64,000 nt of DNA from Paragordius varius (Eukaryota; Nematomorpha), in contig OZ176053.1 of the NCBI GenBank assembly GCA_964247055.1, positions 7,750,001 through 7,814,000 of the forward strand, in the 5' to 3' direction. Shown one piece after another: positions 26,700 through 38,985 of the stretch. The position numbers and the translations under genes are program-made. The notes under the pieces were generated by a model. The model saw only the letters and a program-made list of their open reading frames with translations. It had not been told where the DNA came from and did not search any database. Within the stretch, counting starts at the first letter, position 1, and each line of letters begins with the position of its first letter.

Positions 26700-27460
26700 T
26701 CAGTAGCATGGTTTATTGATGTTTTATCCCAGAGCAGTTGATAGTACTTTAAACAGCATTGATTTCATCAAATACATATCTTCCTTAAAAGTAAAAGATC
26801 TTGCCTCGATATTATCAATGAAACTGGCTGCTTACCATTCATGTATTACTTTCAGTTTCAAAGTTACTTATAGTGACTCTATTTGATTTCCCACGATTAT
26901 TTTTTTACCGCTAAAGTTTTATAGTAAACTGATATTCCATAACGTCCCAAATTTCTATAATACCATATTCCTTTGTTGCTGCATTTAAAACATATTAAAT
27001 GATTCATAAAGCTTACCCTCAGGTTCAACTTAGTGCGATCGATATGATCTGATTGAGAAATATTTATCATTCTTTACTAATTTATTCGATCATTGTGTTC
27101 GAATTTAAATTGATCAAAATGAAGCATCAAAACCACATTATACAAGCATAATCATGATTTCAAATAATTTTACGCGTTTTATATGCGGTTATGAAAACTA
27201 ATTTGATGCTGTTTTTTTGACGCGAACATTTTAAATGTTTCGAAAACTTGCATGGAATATTGAGCATCTGTTTAAAATGCCGGTGATTGTTAAATATAGT
27301 TAAGCTTATAATTTATGGAAAATGCCACAATTTTAGTGTTTTATTTCTTTGAAATTGTAATCCATTTGGTTGCCCTCTCCGGGCCTTAAGTTGTCTGTTT
27401 TCTCTTTCACCAACTATAATTGGTTTTAATCTTAAAAATACTCAGCATATATATACACAC
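26700..27460. other. intergenic, no gene seen
   Basis: No recognisable feature before the ribozyme-like sequence. Confidence 0.4.
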
Positions 27461-27468
27461 TCCTAACT

Positions 27469-27560
27469 GACAGTGTTTACCCGTGTTCATTATGTGTGGC
27501 TAATGAGTCCGCAACAAGGACGAAAAGCGTCTCATACTATGACACGTGGTAAACACTGTC
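27469..27560 (+). ncRNA. hammerhead-ribozyme-like sequence, type I with minimal helix III
   Basis: The core reads CTAATGA (27500-27506), helix II GTCC/GGAC closing a seven-base loop GCAACAA (27507-27521), GAAA (27522-27525), then a very small helix III region ending in GTC (27529-27531), the expected cleavage site. Helix I starts GTGTGG/TCATAC (27494-27499 with 27532-27537). After an internal loop it continues as CGTGT/ACACG plus a 13-bp perfect outer helix (27469-27481 with 27548-27560). The architecture matches the minimal type I hammerheads known from Penelope-like elements. The core has A where CTGATGA has a conserved G, and A follows GAAA where C is usual, so activity is doubtful. Confidence 0.7.
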
Positions 27561-28952
27561 TTCTTTAAATTTTCGTTTCAAGCCATCTATTGCTTGATAC
27601 GAAGTACTGTGACTTCTAATTGCAAAAGTAGGCTAGGAAAATAATATCCATAATATGTTCTATAGTTTGGATTAAAAGTTTAAAAAACTATTTAAATCAG
27701 CTGTTAACCATGGTTATTGCATATCGCTTATATGACATTTTAACCTATTTTTCGAATTCTGAGGACATATCATTGACTATATATCAATTTAAAAAGACTC
27801 AAAATGCATACCGTTTAAATATTAATTAAATTTAACCATTTGTGAAAGAAATTATCCTTTAGATAATTATTTTTAAGGTTATTTTGCCGAATAAAGTCTC
27901 ATATTTGCAGTATAGGATTAAAAAGTCAACATCGCTTAATGTATAAACACCTAAAACAAATCTATTAATTAATTCGCACACAAAGAATATTATGCATTCA
28001 CCGACCAAAATTAAGTCATAAAAATTTCCGTTTGCTCGTATCTTTTTTGCCAATTAAATTATATATAATTTCAGAACTATAAAAATCACATTTTTATTTA
28101 CACTTGTATATAAAAAAATGAGTAACTATAATATTAAAATTAATGGTTTTACTAAAAAACTATTTGTGATTATCCAATTAATAAAATAAATCAACATATT
28201 TTTTTACGTATCTATCTATATAAGATTAGCTATAAAGCTTTTTATACCATAATAATTCGTGGAAAAAGCTTTGGTATCGTAAAACCAATTTCATGATATC
28301 TTAATTACTATTTTTTTAGTTTATAGGTGTATTACCCAATATTTACATCCTCCCACACCATAAAAAAAGAATAAAATGGTTGAAAGAAATAAATGTTTAT
28401 ATGTTAAAGGAAACTTAATGACTGACCATATATATATATACTTATTTAAAGGTAAGAACGGAGGCCTATAAAAAATCGCTTTCATTCAAATTTTATTTTA
28501 TAACACAAAAAGCTAATAACAATAAATTTCTTGGCGCATGAATATTAAAAAAAAGGTAGTTCAACATTATACCATGGAATAAATAAATGTATAATCAAAA
28601 AATTAAATGGATTCTAGCGTTACCGCGCTTCTATTGATATATATTATATAATGATATTACCTTATTCCTTTTATTTAATGTTCGTGAAAGATTATTATTT
28701 ATGAGGCAAACTCTCTATGTATGTAAGATAAGACTCAAAGGAGCCAATAACAATAAATTATGCCTCCAAAATTATCATATTAGGTTTTTTGATAATAGAA
28801 GCATTTTAATTTATCAAAATTTTTAAATATCTTATTTACATGCATGTGTATTACGTTCTATAAACCAAATAGAATTAATACGTATAATAAATTCTATTTT
28901 TAATTAATACTTTGTATATGAATTTACAAAGTTTGTTTTGATTATACGCTTG
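27561..28952. other. intergenic, no gene seen
   Basis: AT-rich. It presumably includes the promoter of the BTB gene at its right end. Confidence 0.4.
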
Positions 28953-29706
28953 ATGGAAAACAAAAAAGGCAATAATAATAATTTTGCCAAATATCTCCAA
29001 AATTTGTATAATAATGGAGATATCCTTTACCCTGATACTATGTGCACTATAAATAATGAAGGATGTTATCATTGTCATAAACTATTATTGTGTACCTTTT
29101 CTCAATACTTTGATACGCTATTCAAAAGGAAAAATAAGCCAGAAAACCAAAAGCATAAAACAATATTAGAAACACAGGGCAACAAAGGTAATGTGTATCA
29201 ATATATCAATATAGTATCTTTAATAGGTCCAGTATATTCCCCCCTTCATAATGACCCCTGATACCACTTAAAATGACTTTTTTCCACTAATTGGATTATG
29301 TTTATCGTAGACTATTCCTTTCTAAACGAGTTGATCTTCGTAAAAAGTTATAACTTTTTAAAATTGTTTTTTGCTCAAAAATGAGTAGGGTTATTATCAA
29401 GGGGAAACTGTTGTATAGTTTGTGTTAAAAAATTTTATATATGCATTTGGATTAGAAAGTTTAAGACTCAATCAATTTCAACACAACATAAATATCAATG
29501 TGACAGAGTGTCAATGTACAGGGCAAACTTTCCAAAACTTTTTACGATTTTTTTACACCGGATACATTGAAATTCATGAATCAAATGTTAGAGATATTTA
29601 CAATTTAGCCGTTTACCTGGGTGTTGGACTCATTAGACTGGAATGTGAAAAAATACTTCAACATTTGTATAATGAGGCATGTAAAAGGCGATACTCAAAA
29701 ACATAA
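28953..29706 (+). CDS. BTB/POZ-domain protein, short, 2 exons
   Basis: Exons 28953-29187 and 29456-29706 sum to 486 nt (161 residues) with a 268-nt GT-AG intron. The fold signature is present: DILYPDTMCTINNEG then CHKLLLCTFSQYFDTLF (the H-x-x-x-L-x-x-x-S-x-x-F-x-x-x-F BTB core). The second exon has FLRFFYTGYIEIHESNVRDI and YLGVGLIRLECEKIL, the Y-T-G strand and C-terminal helices. BTB domains dimerise and often bind CUL3. No Kelch, MATH, BACK or zinc-finger part follows, so it is BTB-only or continues in unseen exons. The ATG at 28953 is the first in frame. Confidence 0.8.
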
Positions 29707-29954
29707 TATATATTACAATTTATATGTTTAAATAAAATATATGTCATATTTATCAATGGAGATCTTGCGGTGTATTACATGGAATATTAGCAGTGAGGTG
29801 TGCGAATTGCGGAAAGACACCTATAAAATATAAAATAAAACTTATGGTATAACCTTAATTAAAATCGAATAATTATAAAACATGCACCCAAATTACATGT
29901 AACTAACCTAATAAATATTCATTAATCAAATAGACATAATTGATTACTTGCAAA

Positions 29955-32900
29955 TTAAAAAAATTCTGATTTAGCGCAACAATAACAATTTTTACTTTTG
30001 TATTTAACTAAAGCATTTTGAGCTGCGGCCATTTCCGCTTGCTGTTTACTTTTCCCTTGACCGACAGCTAATCGATTTCCTCTGAAATAGACCCCTATTT
30101 CATATCGCCTATAATTGGAAGGGCCAACACATTCCAAGACTCTAATATAAAAAAGAATATAAATAGTTTTTTGTAAAAACAAAAAAATGATTTTACAATG
30201 GAACAATGAAATATATACCTGTAAATTGGTACATCAGGTTCTTTACCATCCATTTTTCTTAAGGTTAAACAGCATTGTTGCAGGAGTGATTTGGGATCAT
30301 TCCAACCCTGACTCTCAATAAAATAATCCAATTTGCCCAAAAAACAAACTTTAAAGATAACGCGACACGTTTCGAATCCTTGGTCAACAAAAAGTGCGCC
30401 TATCAATAATAATTTTAAAGTTAACTTTTTAAATCCATGTATGCTAACAAATTTATAAAATACGATCAATGTACCTAAAAATGCTTCAAGCAAATCAGCC
30501 TTATCTTTAGTTGACAAAAGTATGGGTTTAATATTTGATATTACAAATCGATGAAGGGCTAAATCTTTACACACTTCACTTTGCGTTTGATTATTGACCA
30601 AACAACTACGCAATAACTATATAGAAAAAATATAAATCAAACCTTTTACTGCAAAAAAAATAATTATTTTCAAAATCAAACCGATAAATGTCCTTCGTGA
30701 TGGAATGGGAAATGTTTGTAAAGATAATCAGATGTTATGAGCTGTAGAATCGTGTCCCCAAGAAATTCTAGTCTCTGATTATGGCCGCTATATAAGAGAA
30801 AAAACGTTAAATGCCTTAAAACTTTAATATCCCATAAAAATAAATAAAGACTTATTTTAGCTTACAGTGTTAAATTGGTATATCCCGTATTTCTGAGTGT
30901 AAATGCCCTTGCTAAGATGCGAATATGTTTAAATTTCACCCCAATTTCTTGTTCAAACTGCGTTAATCGACTTAACAGTTCAGATTTTTCAATCCAATGT
31001 CTATCACCGTTTGGTTCACTAATCTAAGATGAGAAATTTATTGGATTCAATATTGAAGGGCCATTTAAAAGATTATCGAACTGCAATGCAATAAAATATA
31101 TTAGTCAATTTTAACTTGTAAGGGGAGGGGTGTAAGCTCCGACCAAACTTTAAAGAGTCTAGGATCTTCACCAAATCCATATAAACATTTGGCTAATAAT
31201 TTATCGGCAACTTCTATCCCTCCATCTAAATAAAGGGCCCCTAATGCACATATTCTTATAAAATTAAATAATAGATTTGTAAATTTAGGGACACGCCAAA
31301 ATTAATGTTAAAAAAATAAGAAAAAATGTCACATACATTCGCATAAAATAAATTTTAAGCTATACATAGGGCTATATAAATGGAGCTTTTAAATATTAGT
31401 ACCCAAAAGTGCTTCAAAAGCGTTGGACATTGCGTGATGCAAATCCGAATCATGACACAAATCAGGTCCATGGGCATAAAGCATATAATCATCGAGGTGG
31501 AGTTTCTGATATAAATGTTTAAAGCAATACAATGTTTTAATTATAATTTATAAAATTTCCACATATGGATAAAAATATAAATAAAGAAAAATAAATTACA
31601 TATATAAATTTTTCCATTCAAAAACATTACCCTATATTTGTATATAATTAAAATGAAAAACAATTTCTTAAATTGCATTTGATCCAAAAATATTGATTCA
31701 AAATGAAAACTGTTAAGTAATATTGTTTTGGAAAATTTTTTCCATACTTGGGCCAATACAGTTAAATGGGCATTTTGGACAAGAGCTCCACGATAAACGG
31801 CTAAACCACCTTCCTCTAAATACGGGAACATGTAGAATAGATGAACGCTCGTCAGAAATTCTACCACAGCATCTCCTAAAAACTCCAACCTTTCATTGTG
31901 ACAAATTTCAACTTTACTGCTGTGATGTTGTTCATTGCCCCAATAATCTATATCGAGAAAAGTCACAAAGTTTTATATATATAGTTATATTGTATCATTC
32001 AATAAATGTATTAAACATAAAAAATTGGTAAATTTTGGAAATTTTAAAATGTTTTTAACTATATACGAGGTTGATGTAACAATTATTATAATTATATAAG
32101 TATCGTTCTCCTATAAATTTGACTATGATATGTTACGGTGGGAAATCAATATGTATTTTTTAAAATGTCATTAGCAAAAATTCAAAGTTGAAAAGTATAT
32201 TTACCAATAGCATTTTTGGTGTCTTCCTTTAGCTTCATTATTTTGTTGAGTGTAACGATACCTATGTTAGATTTATATACATTATATATAATATCAAAGC
32301 AATGCGTAAAAATATTTTAGAATCACAAAAACAAACCCTTTAAATAATACAGCTAACAATAAAAAATATTACCCTCCTACAATGATACCAGGTCCTAATA
32401 CACAATTTATCACAAATTAACAAACTAAAAATAAATTTTAATTGTAATAATACACAGAAATGAAAAACATTCCACAATTATCGTAGTTGCAAAATTTACC
32501 CCTCTTCCTGGAAGAACTAATTTGTCGAATTTTATCGCCATAAACAGGATTTCGTAACCCACAATTTGACATAGTATTTCTAATGTGATCAGGATTTGTT
32601 CCGTAATGGGGTTTGAATGAGGGATGTGTCATAGCTTTCTATACAAATGGGTGTAATTTACTATGAATATAATTCTGATAAAATAAATTTTTGGAGCAAA
32701 TATATATTTTGCATACTTATAAATTATTTATATGAAAATATATTTTTAGTAATAAAAATGTAAAAAATAAGTCAAAATATTTTTTTGTTAATTAATCTCT
32801 ACAAAAATAATTTATCTAAGCTAAAAATAATTTGTCTGAAGGAAAACTTATGTCAGTTTCTAATTTTGTGAATTATTAATTTTATAATAACTAAAAATGT

Positions 32901-35900
32901 TTAAATGCAATAAAAAAGAAATATTATATGGCATAGACCAAAATGTATACAAAATTAACTGCCAAGTATTTTATAAATAAGTTACGCGTAGAAGTGTTAG
33001 GTCTTTAAATTGGTAATCCAAACTTTTCTGTAAACAATTGAGTGAGTGTATAAATCGCATATGAAGACTGATGACTATAAAAAAATAATGATATTAATTA
33101 TTTTAATACTTGGTAGAACCAAAGCTTGTTGTATAAAATCAGTTTTTAGCCCAGTGGCATAATAACCCTCACTACTGATTTCTATCGTACGGTAATGCTG
33201 ATTATTTGAATTTCTAAAGATCAGTATTCATAAAAAATATAAGTTAAAATAATAATAACATTCTCGTAAAATTTATCAAACTAAACTATATCCAATATTT
33301 ACGTTACATAATGGTATCTTTTTCAATAACTAAAAACAAGAGAAATAATTTGAAAAAACATAAATGAAACAAAATTTCAAAAAATCTGATGTCCATATAG
33401 TTTTTCTTAATTGATTTTTTTCTCGGAATGGTAAATATTTTAAAATAATCGGTTACTGTTAAAAAGTTTTAAATGCCATTGTTTAGTTCTTTTCATTTCT
33501 CTCCTGATGATAAGATTCATACTATTTGAATGGATAAAACAAGCTTTCAAAATTAACCTGTCAAATAATTTGTGGGTCGGCTTGTGCTATTCATGAATGT
33601 TAGAACCAAAGTGTGTCCCCTATTTTTGCAACGGTCGTAGATGGCCAAATTTTTCTGTTGTGTTCTTTATCTTTGATAGTTAAAAGGCGTTTGGATTGTC
33701 CAATTATAGTAGACAGGACAATCATTACATTTCTTGTGGTGGACGGAATATTCGTTTTTAAGTTCTCCACGTGGTTTTAACAAAACTTAATAATTGCTTT
33801 GGTGGTTTTTAATAGCACCTACATCGTTTTTTATAATGATTTTAAGATGTGTTGGTGTACGTCATGGCAGATTTTGTTTTTTTCTTGGGTTTATTATATT
33901 GTTTCTTGAATTAGATCTCCAATGTTTTTTATAACCGTGATCAAGCAACATGGTCACAATTTCACATGTTTGAAATGTTGTCGATTACTAAAATATCATC
34001 CACATAACAAGTAGACAGGTTTGGATGGAGTTAAGTTGCTAATTTAGTCTCATGCATACTTTTCCAATTACTAAACTGAGTGGTGAGCCCATTAGAGTTC
34101 CGCAAATTCGATAATAAAAACCATCATTAAACGTAAAATAAGTATTTTGCAGCGCAATATTGGGGTGTAAGTGCACTTCGATGAATATGGTTATAATAAT
34201 TAATGTTATCATTAATTGTTTTGTTTAGCGTCTGAAACACTATTCAGTTGGTATATTTGTATATTGACAATATTAAAGTTTTAAAAAACATTATTAACAA
34301 GATATATGATTAAAACTAACTATAGAGGAGGAAAAACAACCAAATTTTTAGATCTCAAACTTACCCGTAAAAACAATAGTATATCTAGACAAGTCCATTA
34401 AGAACTTTGATTTAACCAATTTTTACCAATTACATTTAACTATCCAATAGCAATTTATAAACCCATCACAAACGCGCTTCTAAAAAAAGGCTTATGTTAC
34501 CAAATGATATAAAGGTACGAACATCTCAAACATCAGAAATTGTGACCATGTCGTTTGATCAGGGTTCAAAAAACATTGGATACTTGATTCAATAAACAAT
34601 ATATTAAACCCAAGAGAGTAGCAAAATCCGCAAGATGTGTGTGCCTGACGTACACCAACACATCTAAAAATATTAAAATCATTATAATAAACGATGTACA
34701 TGTTATTAACCACCAAAGCATTATCGAGTTTGTTAAAACCTCGTCGAGAACTTAAAAACAAATTTCCGTCTACCACAAGATATATAATGATTGTCCTGTC
34801 CATCATATTGGACTATCCAAACGCCCTTTAACTCTTAAGGATAAAGAACACAACAGAAAAATTTGGTCATCTACGACCATTGCAAAAATAAGGGACACAC
34901 TTTCACTCCAACATTCATTATAGCACAAGCTGACCGACAAATTATCCGACAAGTTAATTTTGTAAGCTTGTTTCATCCATTCAAATGGTATGAACCTTAT
35001 CAACAAGAGAGAGGAAGAAAAGAATTAAACAATGACATTACAAACTTCTCAAAAGTAACCGATTATATTAAAATATTTACCATTGCGAAAAAAAATCAAT
35101 TAAGAAGAACCACATGGACATCATATTTTACATTTTTTATTTTATCATATTTTATATTTGTTTTTTGAACTTTTGTTTCAATCATATTTTATCAATTTTA
35201 TTTCTTTTGTTTTTAGTTAATCCATTGAAAAAGATATTATTATGTATCGTAAATTTTGGATATAGTTTGGTATAATAAATTCGAGAATGTTATTATCATT
35301 TATTATAAAAAGTAAAAGGTTATAAAAATTTTAAAAATAATTATATCATGATACTGTTAGTAAAAATTAATTAAAAAAGGTTTAAAACGGGAAAATTTAT
35401 AACAAAATGTATTACGAATTCATATAATCTTCTTTAATTTCTTCCAATTCCCTTTCTTTATCACGCAACTTTTTATGATCTGCCTCGGTTGTAACAGCTT
35501 TTGTGCTTAGGAGGTGTTTTAATTTACAATATTGTTTCCATGTTTTGTGATATCTATTATTATTATGTAAAATTTGATATTATATTATTATCATTATCAA
35601 AGCTATTTATAAAAAAACTATAATAAAGTAGTTTCATTTACTGTGGATGAGATGTATAATTGGTTTGAGTATTGTTAAGTGATATATGTATAATTTTTGG
35701 GTATGTTTTGAGATTATTAATTGACACATTATTTCCAATCACATCCTCACCAACATAATCCCTATCCAATTGATCTAATCTAATGCTATGCGGTTTCTGA
35801 AAGAATATTTATAAAAAAACCATTATGGAAATTAAGAATACCTCCATATAAAATGGAACAAATGGAAAACTCTAACACGTTTACCTTCTATGGAAGGAGG

Positions 35901-38323
35901 AAATAGCGTATTAAGGTGATATATATATATATATAAAATATAAATTAATAAAATATCTATCCCTAGATATTTTCATATAATTTTGAAAATATGATCAACC
36001 TTTAGTGGATTACAAACGATGGTGCCTTTATACGGGCGAACTTTTTGTTCCCATTCTGTAGAATTCATGTGATATAATTCCTCTAGGTTCGATTCCTGAA
36101 ACAATGGTTTCAATTGACGTTCCAAATATTGAAGAATGACTGATGGTGGGAGAAAATCTATCAAAACATAAATTTATTGAAACCATTCATTATTAAAACA
36201 TAAAAAAATGACATATTATAAAAAATCTCTTTCCTAACAAAATAGCCTTTTAATCCACAACTATAAGCTTATTTTTGAAAGGCGGGACTCTGCAATTTAC
36301 TGATTTTTATATATCAAGCATATATTGTGAACACACAACTTTTAACTAAACTATAAGGGTTTGCAGTTAGTTCGTTTTTATGCAAAATTTAATTTATCAG
36401 GTGTTAACTAATTAAATTTTATATACGCTCTATTAGGCTTATAATTATTTCTATAAAGTTCCATCAGTCGAATATGGTAAAAATATAAAAAAACTAAGTG
36501 TTATGAATCCGCAAATACTTAAGATTGAAGAAATTGCTATATAAAATTACCTATGTAACTGTTCTCAATGTGTCCTGAGAATTCATTATTTGATAGATTT
36601 ACGAGAAAATTTAATTTAACATAAAAATTGGTGGATTTTAATAATTTAAAAAACTAAAATTTAAATGTTGCTCTATATCACTTTTTAAATGATAAGGACT
36701 CAGAGAAATACATAATCAAATATTTAATTATATTTTTTCATATTAAAGTTTGATAAAGTAACAATGATGTTTGAGAATGTTGTATATGTTTATAATATAC
36801 TAATGCAAGATTACTCAGTAGTAGAAAGTACAACCAATTTCTTTGAAAGCTTAGTTTGTTAATTTTTGATCATTATTTCAATTATATTAATAGTTGACTT
36901 AACATATAAAAAGTATTTTTTGACATATCCACGATCGATGATGCGGCAAAATGTGTCCCAACTTTATAGAATAAGAAAATAAAATATTTAAATCGATATA
37001 GTTTGATGGAATTATTTTCAAATATTACAAAAGAAAATCAGTGAAATTGTACGCAAAAAATTAAATATTATGTTATTGTTTTAAGGCAATTTAAATTTCG
37101 CATTAGTGATATTTAATACCCTCTATTAATTAGCAACTTCAAAAAATAAATAAATTATTTTTTTGACTATAAAAGACGGTAAACAATGATTTTTCATATA
37201 ATAAATCTGATAAAATATATATAGTAATTATAACTAACCTTTCATATTTTTTTGGGTTTTTAAGCCAGTTAAAATTTATATATCTTAAATAATATTTTTA
37301 GCATTGACCTAAATTTAAAAATATGCTTTTAGCCGGCGTATGATACATTTTTTTTATAAAAATCATCTCAAACCTTTTCGTCGCCATTTTTTGAATAAAT
37401 CGCTAATACAACAGACATATAAATGTATATCATGGTGGAAAAAATTAATTTGGAAAGCTTATAAATTTCAATTTACAAGCTAATTTTTGATTATTGATTT
37501 AAATATCAGCTGCTTCAATCGTGTTTGAGAGCTATCTAAATTAAAAGTTAAAAAACTGTAAAAGTTTCTTTATTAATACAGGAGATGAGGGTTTGATAGT
37601 CAAATTTACCAAAACAACTTTCTAAACAGTAGTAATGAAGTGTTAATGAGCCAAATAAATTAAAAATATATTCCCAATAAAAACGTTTACTAATCATAAA
37701 TATACCATTAGGGTTGTGTCGACAAATAAATTTTGGTAAAAACCAAAAAAACTTTTTGTTTTCATGAGAACTAAGGTAATCATTCCAATCTGGTAGATCA
37801 AGTATGTTATTTATCAAAAACATATTTATCCAATTCAATTCATTTAAACCCTAAAATTATTATTATTTATACTTGTATTAAATTATCTTGCTTAATAATT
37901 GATAGAGAATGGTCAATATTATATCTATTGTAATTGATAGCAAACTATCCATTATTTATTTTATGAAATACTTCTTGTACCGGGATCGGTGAGATAATAT
38001 TAAAACCAACAAATTCATAGGATTTTTGCAGATATGATATGGTAGTTACATCTTTACTCTAACATTAGTTATATAATTAATACATCATAATTAGTTGTTG
38101 GATTAATATGGTATGAATATGTAAAATATTCGGAACCTAAACTATCCTCTTCAATAAAAAATCCATGGTTTATTCCCTTAGATTTTGCAGATATACTGCA
38201 TTTGCAAATAGGACCCTTGCTTAGCTAACATAAATAAAAAAAATTTACTTGATGGGGAATATTGAACTGAAAATTTTTCAAATTATCGCATTCTTTCGCA
38301 AATAATTTTAAAAAATCCTCCAT
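29955..38323 (-). CDS. DROSHA: DROSHA ribonuclease III, N-terminally short, 20 exons
   Basis: Class 2 RNase III that crops primary microRNA in the nucleus with DGCR8/Pasha. Exons: 38323-38249, 38224-38084, 38058-37972, 37944-37873, 37850-37706, 36157-36000, 35796-35642, 35553-35416, 33213-33110, 33074-32986, 32638-32500, 32261-32205, 31947-31748, 31505-31403, 31240-31116, 31023-30866, 30787-30682, 30616-30475, 30399-30219, 30141-29955. They sum to 2562 nt, 853 residues. The central domain begins GPICKCS. RNase IIIa has [16 protein letters not shown] and RNase IIIb has [15 protein letters not shown], both with catalytic E and D. The dsRBD is [20 protein letters not shown]. The long Pro- and Arg/Ser-rich N-terminus of vertebrate Drosha is absent. 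Introns 1-4 are 24, 25, 27 and 22 nt; intron 8 holds Penelope-like DNA. Confidence 0.93.
33283..34270 (-). mobile_element. Penelope-like retroelement fragment, minus-strand copy
   Basis: Read on the minus strand, the region near 34080-34150 shows a reverse-transcriptase stretch ([20 protein letters not shown]). A YVDD-type motif follows near 33990-34010, then a segment resembling the GIY-YIG endonuclease of Penelope-like elements (CNDCP, then YIG-like, near 33690-33740). It lies in DROSHA intron 8. The distal ~690 bp are repeated inverted at 34515-35271. The copy is old and clearly broken, with several breaks. Confidence 0.7.
34515..35271 (+). mobile_element. Penelope-like retroelement fragment, plus-strand copy
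   Basis: This is an inverted copy of the endonuclease and 3' tail part of the neighbouring fragment; it lacks most of the reverse-transcriptase part. Both copies end in the same tail, with CCATTGAAAAAGATATTATT and GGATATAGTTTGG at 35222-35271. The two fragments form an inverted pair, an arrangement known for Penelope insertions. Broken and old. Confidence 0.7.
37380..37680 (+). repeat. dispersed repeat, family D, copy 3, in a DROSHA intron
   Basis: It aligns with 23525-23830. It lies in DROSHA intron 5, ending about 25 bp from the exon at 37706. Confidence 0.6.
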
Positions 38324-38363
38324 ACGAATATCATTCGTGGGTTTGGCTCAGGTGTGTTCAAAA
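38324..38363. promoter_or_regulatory. 40-bp divergent spacer between DROSHA and HTT start codons
   Basis: The predicted DROSHA ATG (38323, minus) and huntingtin ATG (38364, plus) are separated by only 40 bases. The spacer contains TTTGGCTCAG ending in AG at 38348-38349, usable as a 3' splice or trans-splice acceptor for huntingtin. If either gene has upstream non-coding exons, the true promoter lies elsewhere. Confidence 0.5.
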
Positions 38364-38985
38364 ATGCCTTCATTAGAAAAATTATTAAAAACTTTAGATT
38401 TATTAAAACCAGGGGATTTAAAAAAGTATTAATAATTTATTATCAGAAAAAAACTGACTGATGAAGAAAAAATTAAAAATTTGCAAATTGTTAGCGATAC
38501 CTTTAATGCAATCCCAAAGTTGATGATTTTTAAAATATTAGATCATATAATCCCACATATTTAACACTTATAAGCAAAATTTGCGAAACATATATAACGT
38601 ATCTTGATGAAAATAACGTTGATATTCGTTTGAAAGTTGAGGACTATTTAATAGTTTTGTTTAAAGTTTACTTTATTCTAAATATAGTCACATATGGACT
38701 TTATTAATAGAATATTGGTTGAAATATTCCGCGAAATAAAGCATAATGGCTCTCTTAAAACCTTAAAATTTTGTTTACTACGATTTGCGATAAGCTTTTA
38801 TCATATTAAACGTGTTAAATATAGGTTTGCATTATCTAAGTTTTAGGGCATACATATTTCACGTATTACCAACATTAAAATCCTTATTAATGAAACAAGA
38901 AGAGGCATTATATGAATCAATATTTGAGTTTGTAAAATTGGTTTTTCCTAAAATTGGGCCGTTTACCACGCAAAACGAAATACAG
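38364..38985 (+). CDS. HTT: huntingtin exons 1-5 (N17 and first HEAT repeats)
   Basis: Exons 38364-38425, 38447-38518, 38542-38665, 38688-38811 and 38825-38985. After N17-like residues 1-17 comes GDLKKKKLTDEEKIKN, aligned with the PKKELSATKKDR segment after polyP in vertebrates; nothing replaces polyQ/polyP. Exon 4 matches [20 protein letters not shown]. Exon 5 carries HVLPTLKSLLMKQEEALYES and PKIGPFTTQNEIQ. Between exons 4 and 5 the conserved frame is kept only by removing 13 nt (38812-38824, GT...AG). That is an extremely short intron, or a one-base sequence error, or a real frame change. Confidence 0.85.

Noticed and set aside
34492-35168. ORFs of 67-104 codons on both strands
   Set aside because: They overlap the Penelope-like fragments and read across degraded frames. 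They are not separate genes.
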